NCBI GenBank assembly: GCA_024278715.1
Contig: JAJRSN010000023.1
Coordinates: 1-7,696 of the forward strand
Length of the DNA: 7,696 nt
Direction of reading: 5' to 3'
Source: Calditrichota bacterium
Lineage (GTDB): Bacteria; Calditrichota; Calditrichia; Calditrichales; Calditrichaceae
Numbering within the stretch: position 1 is the first letter of the stretch; each line of letters starts with the position of its first letter. Of this stretch, positions 1 through 5,995 are shown one piece after another. The position numbers were made by a program, and so were the translations under genes. A model generated the notes under the pieces. It ran no database searches. It had not been told where the DNA came from and was given only the letters and a program-made list of their open reading frames with translations.

Positions 1-438
1 AAATTCTTCTTTTAAACGCAAATACATTTCAATGGTGTCGGTTGTCGTAGTATGATCTTCCATATCGATGCGCACAAAATTGTTCAGTTTTTTAGCCTCC
101 GCCACAATGCGCCGAATGTTCTGATAACAAAATTCCTTATCGATTAACAAACCCATGTGGGTTGGTTTCAGCGACACATTGGAATTTAGACCTTCGGACT
201 GAATGGTGTGTAAAATTTCAATGTAGGCGTCGGCTGCTTTTCCCGCCTTTTCTTTGGTGTCGCAAAACTCGCCCAATAAATCCATGGTAGCCATCATTCC
301 TTTTTTATTGAGCTTTCTCACGGTTGCCACGCCGTCTTCTAATTTTGAACCCGCAATATAAATTTTTGAAAAGATTCTTACTATCGGTTTTGGAACCAAC
401 GGAAGACTCCAAACAACCATTTTGTCTAATAAACTCAT
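1..438 (-). CDS. Proline dehydrogenase, single-domain type, N-terminal 146 residues (3' end outside window)
   Basis: FAD-dependent oxidation of L-proline to pyrroline-5-carboxylate, the first step of proline catabolism, usually on the inner face of the membrane with electrons passed to quinone. The frame is open from the ATG at 438 down to base 1 and continues off the window. Visible family motifs are TMDLLGEFCDT (residues 51-61), the strand NVSLKPTHMG (87-96) and FVRIDMED (121-128). Lys91 and Asp125 lie 34 residues apart, the same spacing as the active-site Lys and Asp known from Thermus proline dehydrogenase (K99/D133). The N-terminus starts directly on the PRODH fold, with no sign so far of the DNA-binding domain of trifunctional PutA, so the monofunctional form (about 300 residues) is expected. 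The start is supported by GAGG at 444-447, five bases upstream. It is divergent from the gene at 840. Whether a P5C dehydrogenase follows cannot be seen. Confidence 0.9.
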   Translation of the reverse strand, partial: MSLLDKMVVWSLPLVPKPIVRIFSKIYIAGSKLEDGVATVRKLNKKGMMATMDLLGEFCDTKEKAGKAADAYIEILHTIQSEGLNSNVSLKPTHMGLLIDKEFCYQNIRRIVAEAKKLNNFVRIDMEDHTTTTDTIEMYLRLKEEF

Positions 439-501
439 ACCAACCTCGTCGCTTAGTAAATATCAACTCTCCGCTTTTGTGAAAAAATTCTAATCTTCGT
501 T

Positions 502-530
502 AATTTAAGCCCTTAAAAAAATAGTTTCAA
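502..530 (-). promoter_or_regulatory. Candidate sigma-70-type promoter for proline dehydrogenase
   Basis: Read on the minus strand, TTGAAA (525-530) and TAAATT (502-507) are separated by exactly 17 bases. This places transcription start near 495 and gives a leader of roughly 55 bases before the ATG at 438. Matches are 4 of 6 for each hexamer. The region is AT-rich, so chance matches are possible. Confidence 0.4.
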
Positions 531-746
531 CCAAATAAACGTTTTTTTGGCAATGCCTTCTTCTTTTTTTCCGGAATTTCAAAGTTGCGTAAAATACGGC
601 TTTTGCCTCATTACAATTTGCGATTGTAAGCCTCCCTCGCCGCGCCCGGGGCAAATTACAACGCGCGACGTGAATATGATATTGCTATCAAGTCGGCAAT
701 ACTTTATTTTCAAAATAAATGCAAATGTATTTAGTTGAAATTTTTA

Positions 747-775
747 TTGACTTAGTCTTGTTGTAAGAATATCTT
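747..775 (+). promoter_or_regulatory. Candidate sigma-70-type promoter for the secreted protein gene at 840
   Basis: TTGACT (747-752, 5 of 6 to consensus) and TATCTT (770-775, 4 of 6) are spaced by 17 bases. Transcription would start near 782, giving a leader of about 58 bases. This is the best promoter-like match in the window. Its -10 box overlaps the left edge of the palindrome at 774-792, which suggests regulation at this promoter. Confidence 0.55.
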
Positions 776-792
776 ATCAGGTAGCCTGATAA
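774..792. promoter_or_regulatory. 19-bp perfect palindrome over the -10/start region: possible operator
   Basis: TTATCAGG (774-781) and CCTGATAA (785-792) are perfect 8-base inverted arms around the trinucleotide TAG. The element sits exactly where a repressor would block the candidate promoter at 747-775. The size and symmetry suit a homodimeric transcription factor. I do not recognise the factor: the length resembles DtxR/IdeR boxes, but the arm sequence does not match their consensus. It would also form a small hairpin at the 5' end of the transcript, so an mRNA-stability role is an alternative. Confidence 0.45.
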
Positions 793-825
793 AAAACGCC
801 TGCATCACAGTTTTAACCAAATGTT

Positions 826-832
826 AAGGAGG
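826..832 (+). promoter_or_regulatory. Strong Shine-Dalgarno sequence for the gene at 840
   Basis: AAGGAGG is followed by seven bases before the ATG at 840. It is a near-complete anti-16S match at good spacing. It fixes this start and suggests efficient translation, more so than for the other genes in the window. Confidence 0.75.
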
Positions 833-839
833 GGGAACA

Positions 840-1889
840 ATGTCAATCCGTCGTTTTATCCTTTTATTTGTCTTTATCCTTTTAGGACAAAGCCTTGCCG
901 GAGTTATTCATGAGAGCAAAACCATCGTAAAATTTAAGGGTTTCGGTGAATATTCCACCCACGAAACCGTTTACATTCAGGGATTAAAGCAGCATAAAGA
1001 GAGCAGTAATAATTTTGAAGCGCAGGGAATGATGGGAAAAATGATTTCCGGTTTATTATTCCGCGATAAAAACAAGGGCGAAATCACCGATCTTGAAACA
1101 ATGAAAATTTTCGATCTGTTGCATGACAAAAAACAATACCGCGTGAGACCTATCGAAAAGATGGAGTTTGACGAAGAATATTCCGTCAGCGAAGGAACGG
1201 AAACCGAACAGGGAGAAACCGAGGAAAGCCAGAGCAGCATTAAAATCACCAGACAGGTATTTAAAGTGGAACCCACCGGCAAACAAAAAACCATCAACAA
1301 TTTCCCCTGTAAAGAATACAATGTTTTTTGGGTTACCGAATGGGTGAACACCGAAACCGGCGAAAAAGGCAAAGACAGCCTGTTTACCGACGTATGGACC
1401 ACCGAATCGACCGGAACCATTGAAAGCGCTTTAAAAGAAGAACGGCAATTCCAAAAAACCTATCTTAAAAAGGTCGGTCTGGATATGGACGTGCAGACAG
1501 AAGCCATTTTAGGGCTGAACTGGATTCAGATGTTTCAGGCTATGAGTCAGGGCAATCAGCAGCAGGCAAACTTTTCCGAATCCAAATGGGTTAAGGAAAT
1601 GAAAAAAATCAAGGGCTTTCCCGTAATTATTGACGGTAAATATTACGCCACGCGACCCGGCGGAAAAAAAGAGATGAAAGAAAAGAAAAGCACGGGATTT
1701 GATTTCAAAAATCCTACTGGAATGTTTGGCAATATGCTTAAAAAGAAATTAAAGGAAAAATCCAAGCCTAAAACCTCGGCGCATGAACCGGATTTTGCTT
1801 TTCATACCGAGCTATTGAAACTTGAAAGCAAGGGTTTGTCAAAAGACCGTTTTAAAGTTCCGGCAGGTTACACGCTAATCGAAGAATAG
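840..1889 (+). CDS. Secreted protein of unknown function, DUF4412-like
   Basis: 349 residues. Residues 1-20 form a typical Sec signal (MSIRR, hydrophobic core FILLFVFILL, then GQSLA/GV) with likely cleavage near residue 20-21 and no lipobox Cys, so a soluble periplasmic or surface protein is expected. The mature part alternates hydrophobic strands with charged turns. A statement like TDLETMKIFDLLHDKKQYRVRP (83-104), the strand-rich core (135-190) and a closing FKVPAGYTLIEE (338-349) recall DUF4412-type envelope proteins. This is recognition by style, not alignment. Residues 108-131 are an acidic Ser/Thr/Glu-rich, probably disordered insert. Residues 275-313 are Lys-rich with a Phe/Gly patch. 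There is a single Cys at 157, so no disulfide within the chain. It appears monocistronic, with a promoter at 747, a strong ribosome site and a terminator at 1970. The long antisense frame inside it is a shadow. No enzymatic motif is visible; the function is unknown. Confidence 0.8.
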   Translation: MSIRRFILLFVFILLGQSLAGVIHESKTIVKFKGFGEYSTHETVYIQGLKQHKESSNNFEAQGMMGKMISGLLFRDKNKGEITDLETMKIFDLLHDKKQYRVRPIEKMEFDEEYSVSEGTETEQGETEESQSSIKITRQVFKVEPTGKQKTINNFPCKEYNVFWVTEWVNTETGEKGKDSLFTDVWTTESTGTIESALKEERQFQKTYLKKVGLDMDVQTEAILGLNWIQMFQAMSQGNQQQANFSESKWVKEMKKIKGFPVIIDGKYYATRPGGKKEMKEKKSTGFDFKNPTGMFGNMLKKKLKEKSKPKTSAHEPDFAFHTELLKLESKGLSKDRFKVPAGYTLIEE

Positions 1890-1900
1890 TCAGTAATGCG

Positions 1901-1945
1901 GCGGTTTCTAAACCGGCGTAGCCGTAAAACATAAGCCGCTGGTTT
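1901..1945 (+). other. Structured 3' UTR segment with mutually exclusive hairpins
   Basis: Eleven bases after the stop codon, CGGTTT (1902-1907) is complementary to AAACCG (1910-1915). The overlapping AAACCGGCG (1910-1918) also pairs over nine positions (one G-U) with CGCTGGTTT (1937-1945). The two folds cannot both form. No U-run follows either, so this is not itself a terminator. It may protect the 3' end or be a remnant of a dispersed palindromic repeat. Confidence 0.35.
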
Positions 1946-1969
1946 AAAACAAATTCTACCGAAAATTAC

Positions 1970-1998
1970 AGGGAGGCTTGATTTGGTCTCCCTTTTTA
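1970..1998 (+). terminator. Intrinsic terminator of the secreted protein gene
   Basis: AGGGAGGC (1970-1977) pairs with GTCTCCCT (1986-1993), eight pairs with one G-U, around an 8-base loop. The last stem base starts a run of five T (1993-1997). It is oriented for the plus strand, 80 bases past the stop codon. Confidence 0.75.
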
Positions 1999-2447
1999 TT
2001 TAACGCTTTGTTTGCGGGTGCGCATGATGTAATTATCCGAATTATGCGTTTATGCTTCTAAGAACGAATAGGTAAAAGCAGAGAACGCAGCCTTGGTAGC
2101 GCGCTCTTGCGTATGTTGCGTTAAAAACAAAAACCGCAAAGTTCGCAACGGAAAATGAGTAGGTAAAATTAAATTCTTTCTTTTTGAGATTCAGCTCTTG
2201 TCCGGGTCAGGAGTTACAAGTTGAGCTCCTTTCTTCATTAGCGCTTAAAAGAAATCATGTTTACCAATTAAACAATTCATCGTTTGCAGCCATTAAGCAC
2301 CATCCCCATCGCCGCTTACACGCTTAACCCTTATACCTTTAACGATTCAACCATCACGAATCGCCTCTCCCACGCCAATTGTTAATTATTACGTTCACAG
2401 AGTTCGCGATTAACGCAAGCTAAAGCTTTTGGCTACCAGCACTCTTT
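1999..2447. other. Gene-free stretch between convergent genes, with hairpins and degenerate repeats
   Basis: 449 bases without a credible coding frame. Small inverted repeats are scattered through it. CGCATGAT (2021-2028) pairs with ATTATGCG (2041-2048) with one G-U. AGCTC/GAGCT plus TTGT/ACAA (2193-2227) has a 3-base bulge. CGATTC/GAATCG (2343-2363) is perfect with a 9-base loop. None is followed by a T-run on the minus strand, so I cannot name a terminator for the radical SAM gene that ends at 2448. The 2084-2150 part holds GCGTT/CGCAA repeats, listed separately. It looks like decayed intergenic repeat material. Confidence 0.5.
2084..2150. repeat. Degenerate AACGC/GCGTT and CGCAAAG-type intergenic repeat
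   Basis: AACGCA (2084-2089) is complementary to TGCGTT (2117-2122), and GTTGCG (2115-2120) to CGCAAC (2144-2149). The right end reads CGCAAAGTT then CGCAACG, an imperfect tandem. A related stretch occurs at about 2396-2419 in the opposite sense (AGAGTTCGCGATTAACGCAA). Tandem-like runs of this flavour are, to my recollection, common as non-coding dispersed repeats in environmental bacterial genomes. The family assignment is inference. Confidence 0.3.
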
Positions 2448-3551
2448 TTACTCTTCACCCGTCACACCATCACCTAACCGCTTTTTCTTTTTCCTAAGCT
2501 TAAATTCCGGAATAAAGCTACCCAAGCCCTGATTACAATTGCGGCACATTTCGATGCTTTTGCGATTTGTATTCAGGCGGCGGCGAAATTCCCGAAATTT
2601 TTTGTTGAGCCAGACGCTTTCAAAATGTTCAATCGCGTTAATGTTGCCCATTTCAAAATCGCCGTTTTTATCAAAGCAGCAGGGGACCACGCCGCCGTCC
2701 CAGTTTATTAAAGTAGAAAACCAGGGTCGCGGGCAGGATTTTTTATCGGAATTTTTTACGATCAGTTTTTCGCCGTCGAACCGGTAGCGGCGGAATTTTT
2801 CGTCCGCGGGCAGCCACTGGCGGGCTTCTTGCAGGGAATGCACCTCGATATTTTTAATCAGCAGCCGATCCGCGCCCAATTCGCGGGCTAACTTCCTAAT
2901 CGCGGGAAGTTCGCCTTCATTGTGCTTCATCACCAAAAACTGCAGGGCAATCAACGGAGTTTTGGTTTTGCGCCGTTTTTTTATTTCCATGAAGCGCCGA
3001 ACTCCGCCCAAAACTTTGTCTAATTTCCCGTTTACCCGGTAGCGTTCGTAACTTTCCTGCGTTACTCCGTCCAGCGAAACAATCATACTGTCCAGACCCG
3101 AATCTATGGTGGCGTTAATGGTTTTTTCGTCAAAATAATGTCCGTTGGTGCTTGTAGTGCAATAGATGTTCTTGGCTTTTGCTAATCTGACAAACTCTAA
3201 AAAATGAGGATTCAAATAGGGTTCGCCCTGATGGTAGAGTAAAAGGAAAAAGACGTCGTCGCCCAATAGATCGAGTATTTTGCCGAAGGTTTCCGGCGTC
3301 ATTTTTCCGAGTACGCGCCGCATTTCGCCCGAACCGGTGGTGCACAAGGGACAATGTAAATTACACAGATTGGTGGGTTCAATAGTCAAAATTGGAGGAC
3401 GTCCCCAAACAACGGTTCGCCCGCTGACTGCGGAAAGCAAAAACGACGAGCCGGTTAACGCCAAATTTTTCACCCGCCGCAAGGTTAAACTTCGTAAAAG
3501 ATTCGAAAGAATGAGCTCATTGGGCATTAATTGCATCGAGTTTGTCCGCAT
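2448..3551 (-). CDS. Radical SAM protein with SPASM-like C-terminal domain
   Basis: 367 residues from the ATG at 3551. The radical SAM cluster motif is CNLHCPLC (Cys63, 67, 70), preceded by the strand ILTIEPTN. SAM-binding features follow: HQGEP (107-111) in place of the GGEP motif, STNG (134-137) and MIVSLDG (156-162). The C-terminal part has Cys273, a CC pair at 291-292 in GGVVPCCFD, and CRNC (336-339). This SPASM-like set probably holds one auxiliary [4Fe-4S] cluster. Such enzymes cleave SAM to a 5'-deoxyadenosyl radical; many SPASM members modify peptides, but the substrate here is not evident and no precursor peptide gene is seen nearby. The start is uncertain: an in-frame TTG at 3566 would add five residues, ATGs at 3536 and 3527 are also possible, and none has a clear Shine-Dalgarno. 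It follows the epimerase operon in the same direction but lies beyond a strong terminator. The extreme C-terminus is Lys/Arg-rich (KLRKKKKR). Confidence 0.85.
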   Translation of the reverse strand: MRTNSMQLMPNELILSNLLRSLTLRRVKNLALTGSSFLLSAVSGRTVVWGRPPILTIEPTNLCNLHCPLCTTGSGEMRRVLGKMTPETFGKILDLLGDDVFFLLLYHQGEPYLNPHFLEFVRLAKAKNIYCTTSTNGHYFDEKTINATIDSGLDSMIVSLDGVTQESYERYRVNGKLDKVLGGVRRFMEIKKRRKTKTPLIALQFLVMKHNEGELPAIRKLARELGADRLLIKNIEVHSLQEARQWLPADEKFRRYRFDGEKLIVKNSDKKSCPRPWFSTLINWDGGVVPCCFDKNGDFEMGNINAIEHFESVWLNKKFREFRRRLNTNRKSIEMCRNCNQGLGSFIPEFKLRKKKKRLGDGVTGEE

Positions 3552-3619
3552 TTTTGTAAAAGGCAAAAATTAAACGTTTTGCGGCAAATTTGCAAAATTG
3601 ACTTGTTCCAAAGCAGCCA

Positions 3620-3662
3620 AAAGAAAAAGAGGAACCCCGCCCTTCTGATCCGGCGGAATTCC
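3620..3662 (-). terminator. Strong intrinsic terminator of the NlpC-epimerase operon
   Basis: On the minus strand, GGAATTCCGCC (3662-3652) pairs along all 11 positions with GGCGGGGTTCC (3641-3631), with two U-G pairs, around a 10-base loop. It is followed by the T-rich run TCTTTTTCTTTT (3630-3619). It lies 15 bases past the epimerase stop codon and should largely separate the operon from the radical SAM gene. Confidence 0.8.
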
Positions 3663-3677
3663 TTTAAAAAGCTTCGC

Positions 3678-4823
3678 TTAAAAAGTTCCCTCTACTCCGA
3701 GACCCGGTTTGTCGTTAAAGATGAATTTTCCCTTTACAACCTTTACTCCGGAAAAAGGATCGTTTTTAATCAGCAAATTGCCGTCCAGGTCGGCGTAATC
3801 GACAAAAGGCGCCAAATGAGCTGCGGCGGAAATCGCCACCGAACTTTCAATCATGCAGCCCAGCATAATCTTCATTCCCAAAGCCTTTGCCATGCCAATC
3901 ATACGCAGCGCTTCCTGTATTCCGCCCGATTTCATCAGTTTGATATTAATTCCGTCGTAAGCCTCGGCTAATTTGGGAATATCGGCGGCTGTTTTAACCG
4001 CTTCGTCGGCAATGATGGGTATGCCGGCTCGCTCACGCAGCCAGGCGGTTTCTTTGATCATGGTCGAAGGCATGGGCTGCTCGATGAATTCCACTCCCTG
4101 ATCTTTAAGCCACTTGATCTTTTCCAGAGCCTCTTCTTTTGTTTTCCAGCCTTCGTTGGCATCCACCCGAATGGGTTTGTCCGTAACGCTGCGCACGGCG
4201 TTGATAATTTCCCGATCACGATCGGTGCCCACTTTGATCTTTAAGATAGGATACTGTTCGGCTTCGCGTACTTTTTGCTTGATTACTTCAACCGTGTCGA
4301 TGCCGATTGAAAAGGAGGTTACGGGCGCTTTTCCCGTGTCCAGTCCCCAAAGTTTGTACAAAGGAACATTCAACGCTTTACCGATCCAGTCCATCAAAGC
4401 AATATCCAAAGCGGCTTTGGCGCAACTTTGATCCGTAATCGTTTTGTCGGTTTCATCCTTAATATCCACGTAATGGAAGAGATTGTTTCGTTCGAATATT
4501 TTTTTTGCTTCGTTAATGCGTCTGGTGGTCTTTTTGGAATCTTCTCCGTAGCGCACGTTTGGCGCAGCCTCGCCGTAGCCCGTAATACCGTTGCGTTCGA
4601 TTTTAACAAAAACATTGTTTTTAAAATCACTGGAATTACGCGAAATAGTCCAGGTGTGGGCTAAATCGAGTCGTTTGGTTTTTACATCGATCATTATTTC
4701 TCCCGATCCTGTGATTTTTTGAATGGAATTTGATTCGCTGCAACCGGACACCGAACTTAATAACGAGAAACCTAAAACGGACGATCCGGAAAGTTGCAGG
4801 AATTGTTTTCTACTTAAATTCAT
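3678..4823 (-). CDS. Dipeptide epimerase (L-Ala-D/L-Glu epimerase-like), predicted Tat lipoprotein
   Basis: 381 residues, enolase superfamily (muconate-lactonizing subgroup). The capping domain covers about 45-165 and 335-381, the barrel about 165-335. Catalytic signature: LKIKVG with Lys195 and Lys197; metal ligands Asp221 (VDAN), Glu248 (IEQP) and Asp273 (ADE); the opposing lysine in KLMKSGG (Lys295/Lys298). The DLD motif at 345-347 corresponds to the DxD that binds the dipeptide amino group in known dipeptide epimerases, which argues against muconate cycloisomerase or o-succinylbenzoate synthase. Expected reaction: 1,1-proton transfer converting L-Ala-D-Glu to L-Ala-L-Glu in murein peptide use; exact specificity is not readable. 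Unusually, the N-terminus is SRKQFLQLSG, a Tat-like motif with RK instead of RR, then a hydrophobic stretch and the lipobox VSGC (Cys28). The ATG has AAAGGA seven bases or less upstream (4830-4835), directly after the upstream gene's stop, 12 bases away, so the two are co-transcribed. Confidence 0.9.
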   Translation of the reverse strand: MNLSRKQFLQLSGSSVLGFSLLSSVSGCSESNSIQKITGSGEIMIDVKTKRLDLAHTWTISRNSSDFKNNVFVKIERNGITGYGEAAPNVRYGEDSKKTTRRINEAKKIFERNNLFHYVDIKDETDKTITDQSCAKAALDIALMDWIGKALNVPLYKLWGLDTGKAPVTSFSIGIDTVEVIKQKVREAEQYPILKIKVGTDRDREIINAVRSVTDKPIRVDANEGWKTKEEALEKIKWLKDQGVEFIEQPMPSTMIKETAWLRERAGIPIIADEAVKTAADIPKLAEAYDGINIKLMKSGGIQEALRMIGMAKALGMKIMLGCMIESSVAISAAAHLAPFVDYADLDGNLLIKNDPFSGVKVVKGKFIFNDKPGLGVEGTF

Positions 4824-4835
4824 GACCCGTCCTTT

Positions 4836-5954
4836 CTATTTTAAAATGCGTTTTATTTTCTTTAACGTTTTTTTCCGGTAGCCGTTAAAATTTTCATCCC
4901 GCTCATTAAGACTGTTAACGCGCACTTCCCTGTCCTGATGAATAAATTTGTACCCGCCGAGACTCATTCCCACATGGGTTATCCGATCTTTCAATCCGAA
5001 GAATAAAAGATCTCCGGGTTTGACGTTAGAAAAATCATCTTCGGGAATAATTTCCTTACCCATAAGAACCTGCTGTCTGGCGTCGCGCGGCAATTGAATT
5101 CCGTTAGCCCTGAAAACGGTTTGCGTAAACCCCGAACAGTCGCTGCCCTTGGAAGAATTGCCTCCCCAAAAATAGGGAATGCCCATCAACTGATACGCCG
5201 TTTTTACAAGGTCTTCCGGTTTTACTCCGGACGGCGATTTCACCGGAACCACAGGTCCCGCGTGGGCGGCGAGAAGATATCCCCGGCGTTGATCCGGAGT
5301 TTCCGCCAGTATCCATTTTCCCTTTTTGGCGATAAATTTTAAGGTAGAATTCATGACCACATCGCAAACCGGAATCGATTTTGGATCTGGTCGCGAAAAG
5401 ATGCGGTCAACCGGGTAATAAACCATTACCTGTTTGCTTTTCTCCCAGTCGGCGATGCCGTTTTCGTCCGTTCGCCAAAACGAATATTTGGTCATCCAGC
5501 CGATATAGCCGTAATTGGTCCGGATTAAATACCAGCTACCTTTTTTCTTCAAAAGTTTAAGTTCGTTGCCCATAATGCTTTGATCGATCAACTCGGCGGG
5601 ATGGCGCGGTTCGCGGCGGATATTAGCCACGCTCACCCGCACTATTCCGTAAATACTGTCACCCAGCTCGGGATGGGGCAGAATAACGCTGCTATCGGTA
5701 AAATTCTTTGAAAGCAGAGAATCCAGTTTTTTAGTTAATTCGGAATGAGCCTGGGGAACTGTTGTCTCGCCTTTCAGAACCCATGTTTTGTTTCGGCGGG
5801 TCAGTTCAAAATTCACAAATGCCAAACTTTTATCGGGAGCGAACTTTTCCCGGATTTGCCGCTGAATCGACTGAAAATCGTTGATAATTTTGCCCTGGTC
5901 GGAGCAGCCGGCAAAAAAGATTATCAGAACAAAGAGGATAACAAAACGCTTCAT
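4836..5954 (-). CDS. NlpC/P60 murein-peptide endopeptidase lipoprotein with two SH3b-like domains (YkfC-like)
   Basis: 372 residues. Signal peptide MKRFVILFVLIIFFAGC ends in a lipobox, lipidated Cys17, followed by Ser at +2, compatible with outer-membrane sorting under E. coli rules. Residues 20-100 form a small domain I cannot assign. Two SH3b-like modules follow: about 103-160 (VRVSVANIRREP ... GYIGWM) and about 180-230 (RIFSRPD ... RRGYLLAA). The C-terminal NlpC/P60 domain (245-372) has YFWGG with Tyr261, SDCSGF with nucleophile Cys273, ITHVGM with His327 and FIH with His339. The order SH3b-SH3b-NlpC and the residue spacing agree with YkfC, a gamma-D-glutamyl-L-diamino acid endopeptidase that acts on peptides with free N-terminal L-Ala and releases L-Ala-D-Glu. 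Being first in an operon with a dipeptide epimerase strongly supports that specificity. The start has AAAGGAAAC just upstream. Catalytic residues are all present. Confidence 0.92.
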   Translation of the reverse strand: MKRFVILFVLIIFFAGCSDQGKIINDFQSIQRQIREKFAPDKSLAFVNFELTRRNKTWVLKGETTVPQAHSELTKKLDSLLSKNFTDSSVILPHPELGDSIYGIVRVSVANIRREPRHPAELIDQSIMGNELKLLKKKGSWYLIRTNYGYIGWMTKYSFWRTDENGIADWEKSKQVMVYYPVDRIFSRPDPKSIPVCDVVMNSTLKFIAKKGKWILAETPDQRRGYLLAAHAGPVVPVKSPSGVKPEDLVKTAYQLMGIPYFWGGNSSKGSDCSGFTQTVFRANGIQLPRDARQQVLMGKEIIPEDDFSNVKPGDLLFFGLKDRITHVGMSLGGYKFIHQDREVRVNSLNERDENFNGYRKKTLKKIKRILK

Positions 5955-5995
5955 AAAAGTTTCCTTTAAGTGGGTTAAACGTTAGCCCTGTGCAA

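Larger units (their letters stand above)
439..839. other. Divergent intergenic region without a gene
   Basis: These 401 bases separate two divergently transcribed genes. No convincing coding sequence is present: the one open frame (547-738) begins with TTG, has no Shine-Dalgarno sequence and reads as low-information residues. Visible content is the two outward promoters, a perfect 7-bp hairpin at 611-629 (TTACAAT, loop TTGCG, ATTGTAA), and next to it a GC-rich patch at about 631-670 containing CCCGGGGC and CGCGCG. That patch stands out against the AT-rich surroundings. Its role is unknown. Confidence 0.6.

Noticed and set aside
547..738. 63-codon open frame in the first intergenic region
   Set aside because: TTG start without Shine-Dalgarno, no recognisable protein character, and it spans a hairpin and a GC-rich patch; most likely chance.
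977..1420. 147-codon antisense frame inside the secreted protein gene
   Set aside because: Lies fully opposite a well-supported gene with strong promoter, ribosome site and terminator; Ser/Leu/Val-rich shadow composition.
2084..2150. Possible CRISPR-like or tandem array
   Set aside because: Repeats are short, degenerate and irregularly spaced; there are no uniform repeat-spacer units and no cas genes.
2193..2227. Hairpin considered as terminator of the radical SAM gene
   Set aside because: No T-run follows on the minus strand, the stem has a 3-base bulge, and it is over 220 bases past the stop.
3531..3971. Plus-strand frame across the gap and the epimerase 3' end
   Set aside because: Overlaps the terminator and conserved epimerase coding sequence, with no ribosome site; a shadow.
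3678..4823. Muconate cycloisomerase or o-succinylbenzoate synthase as the enolase-family function
   Set aside because: The DLD motif at 345-347 and the NlpC/P60 partner gene point to a dipeptide epimerase.
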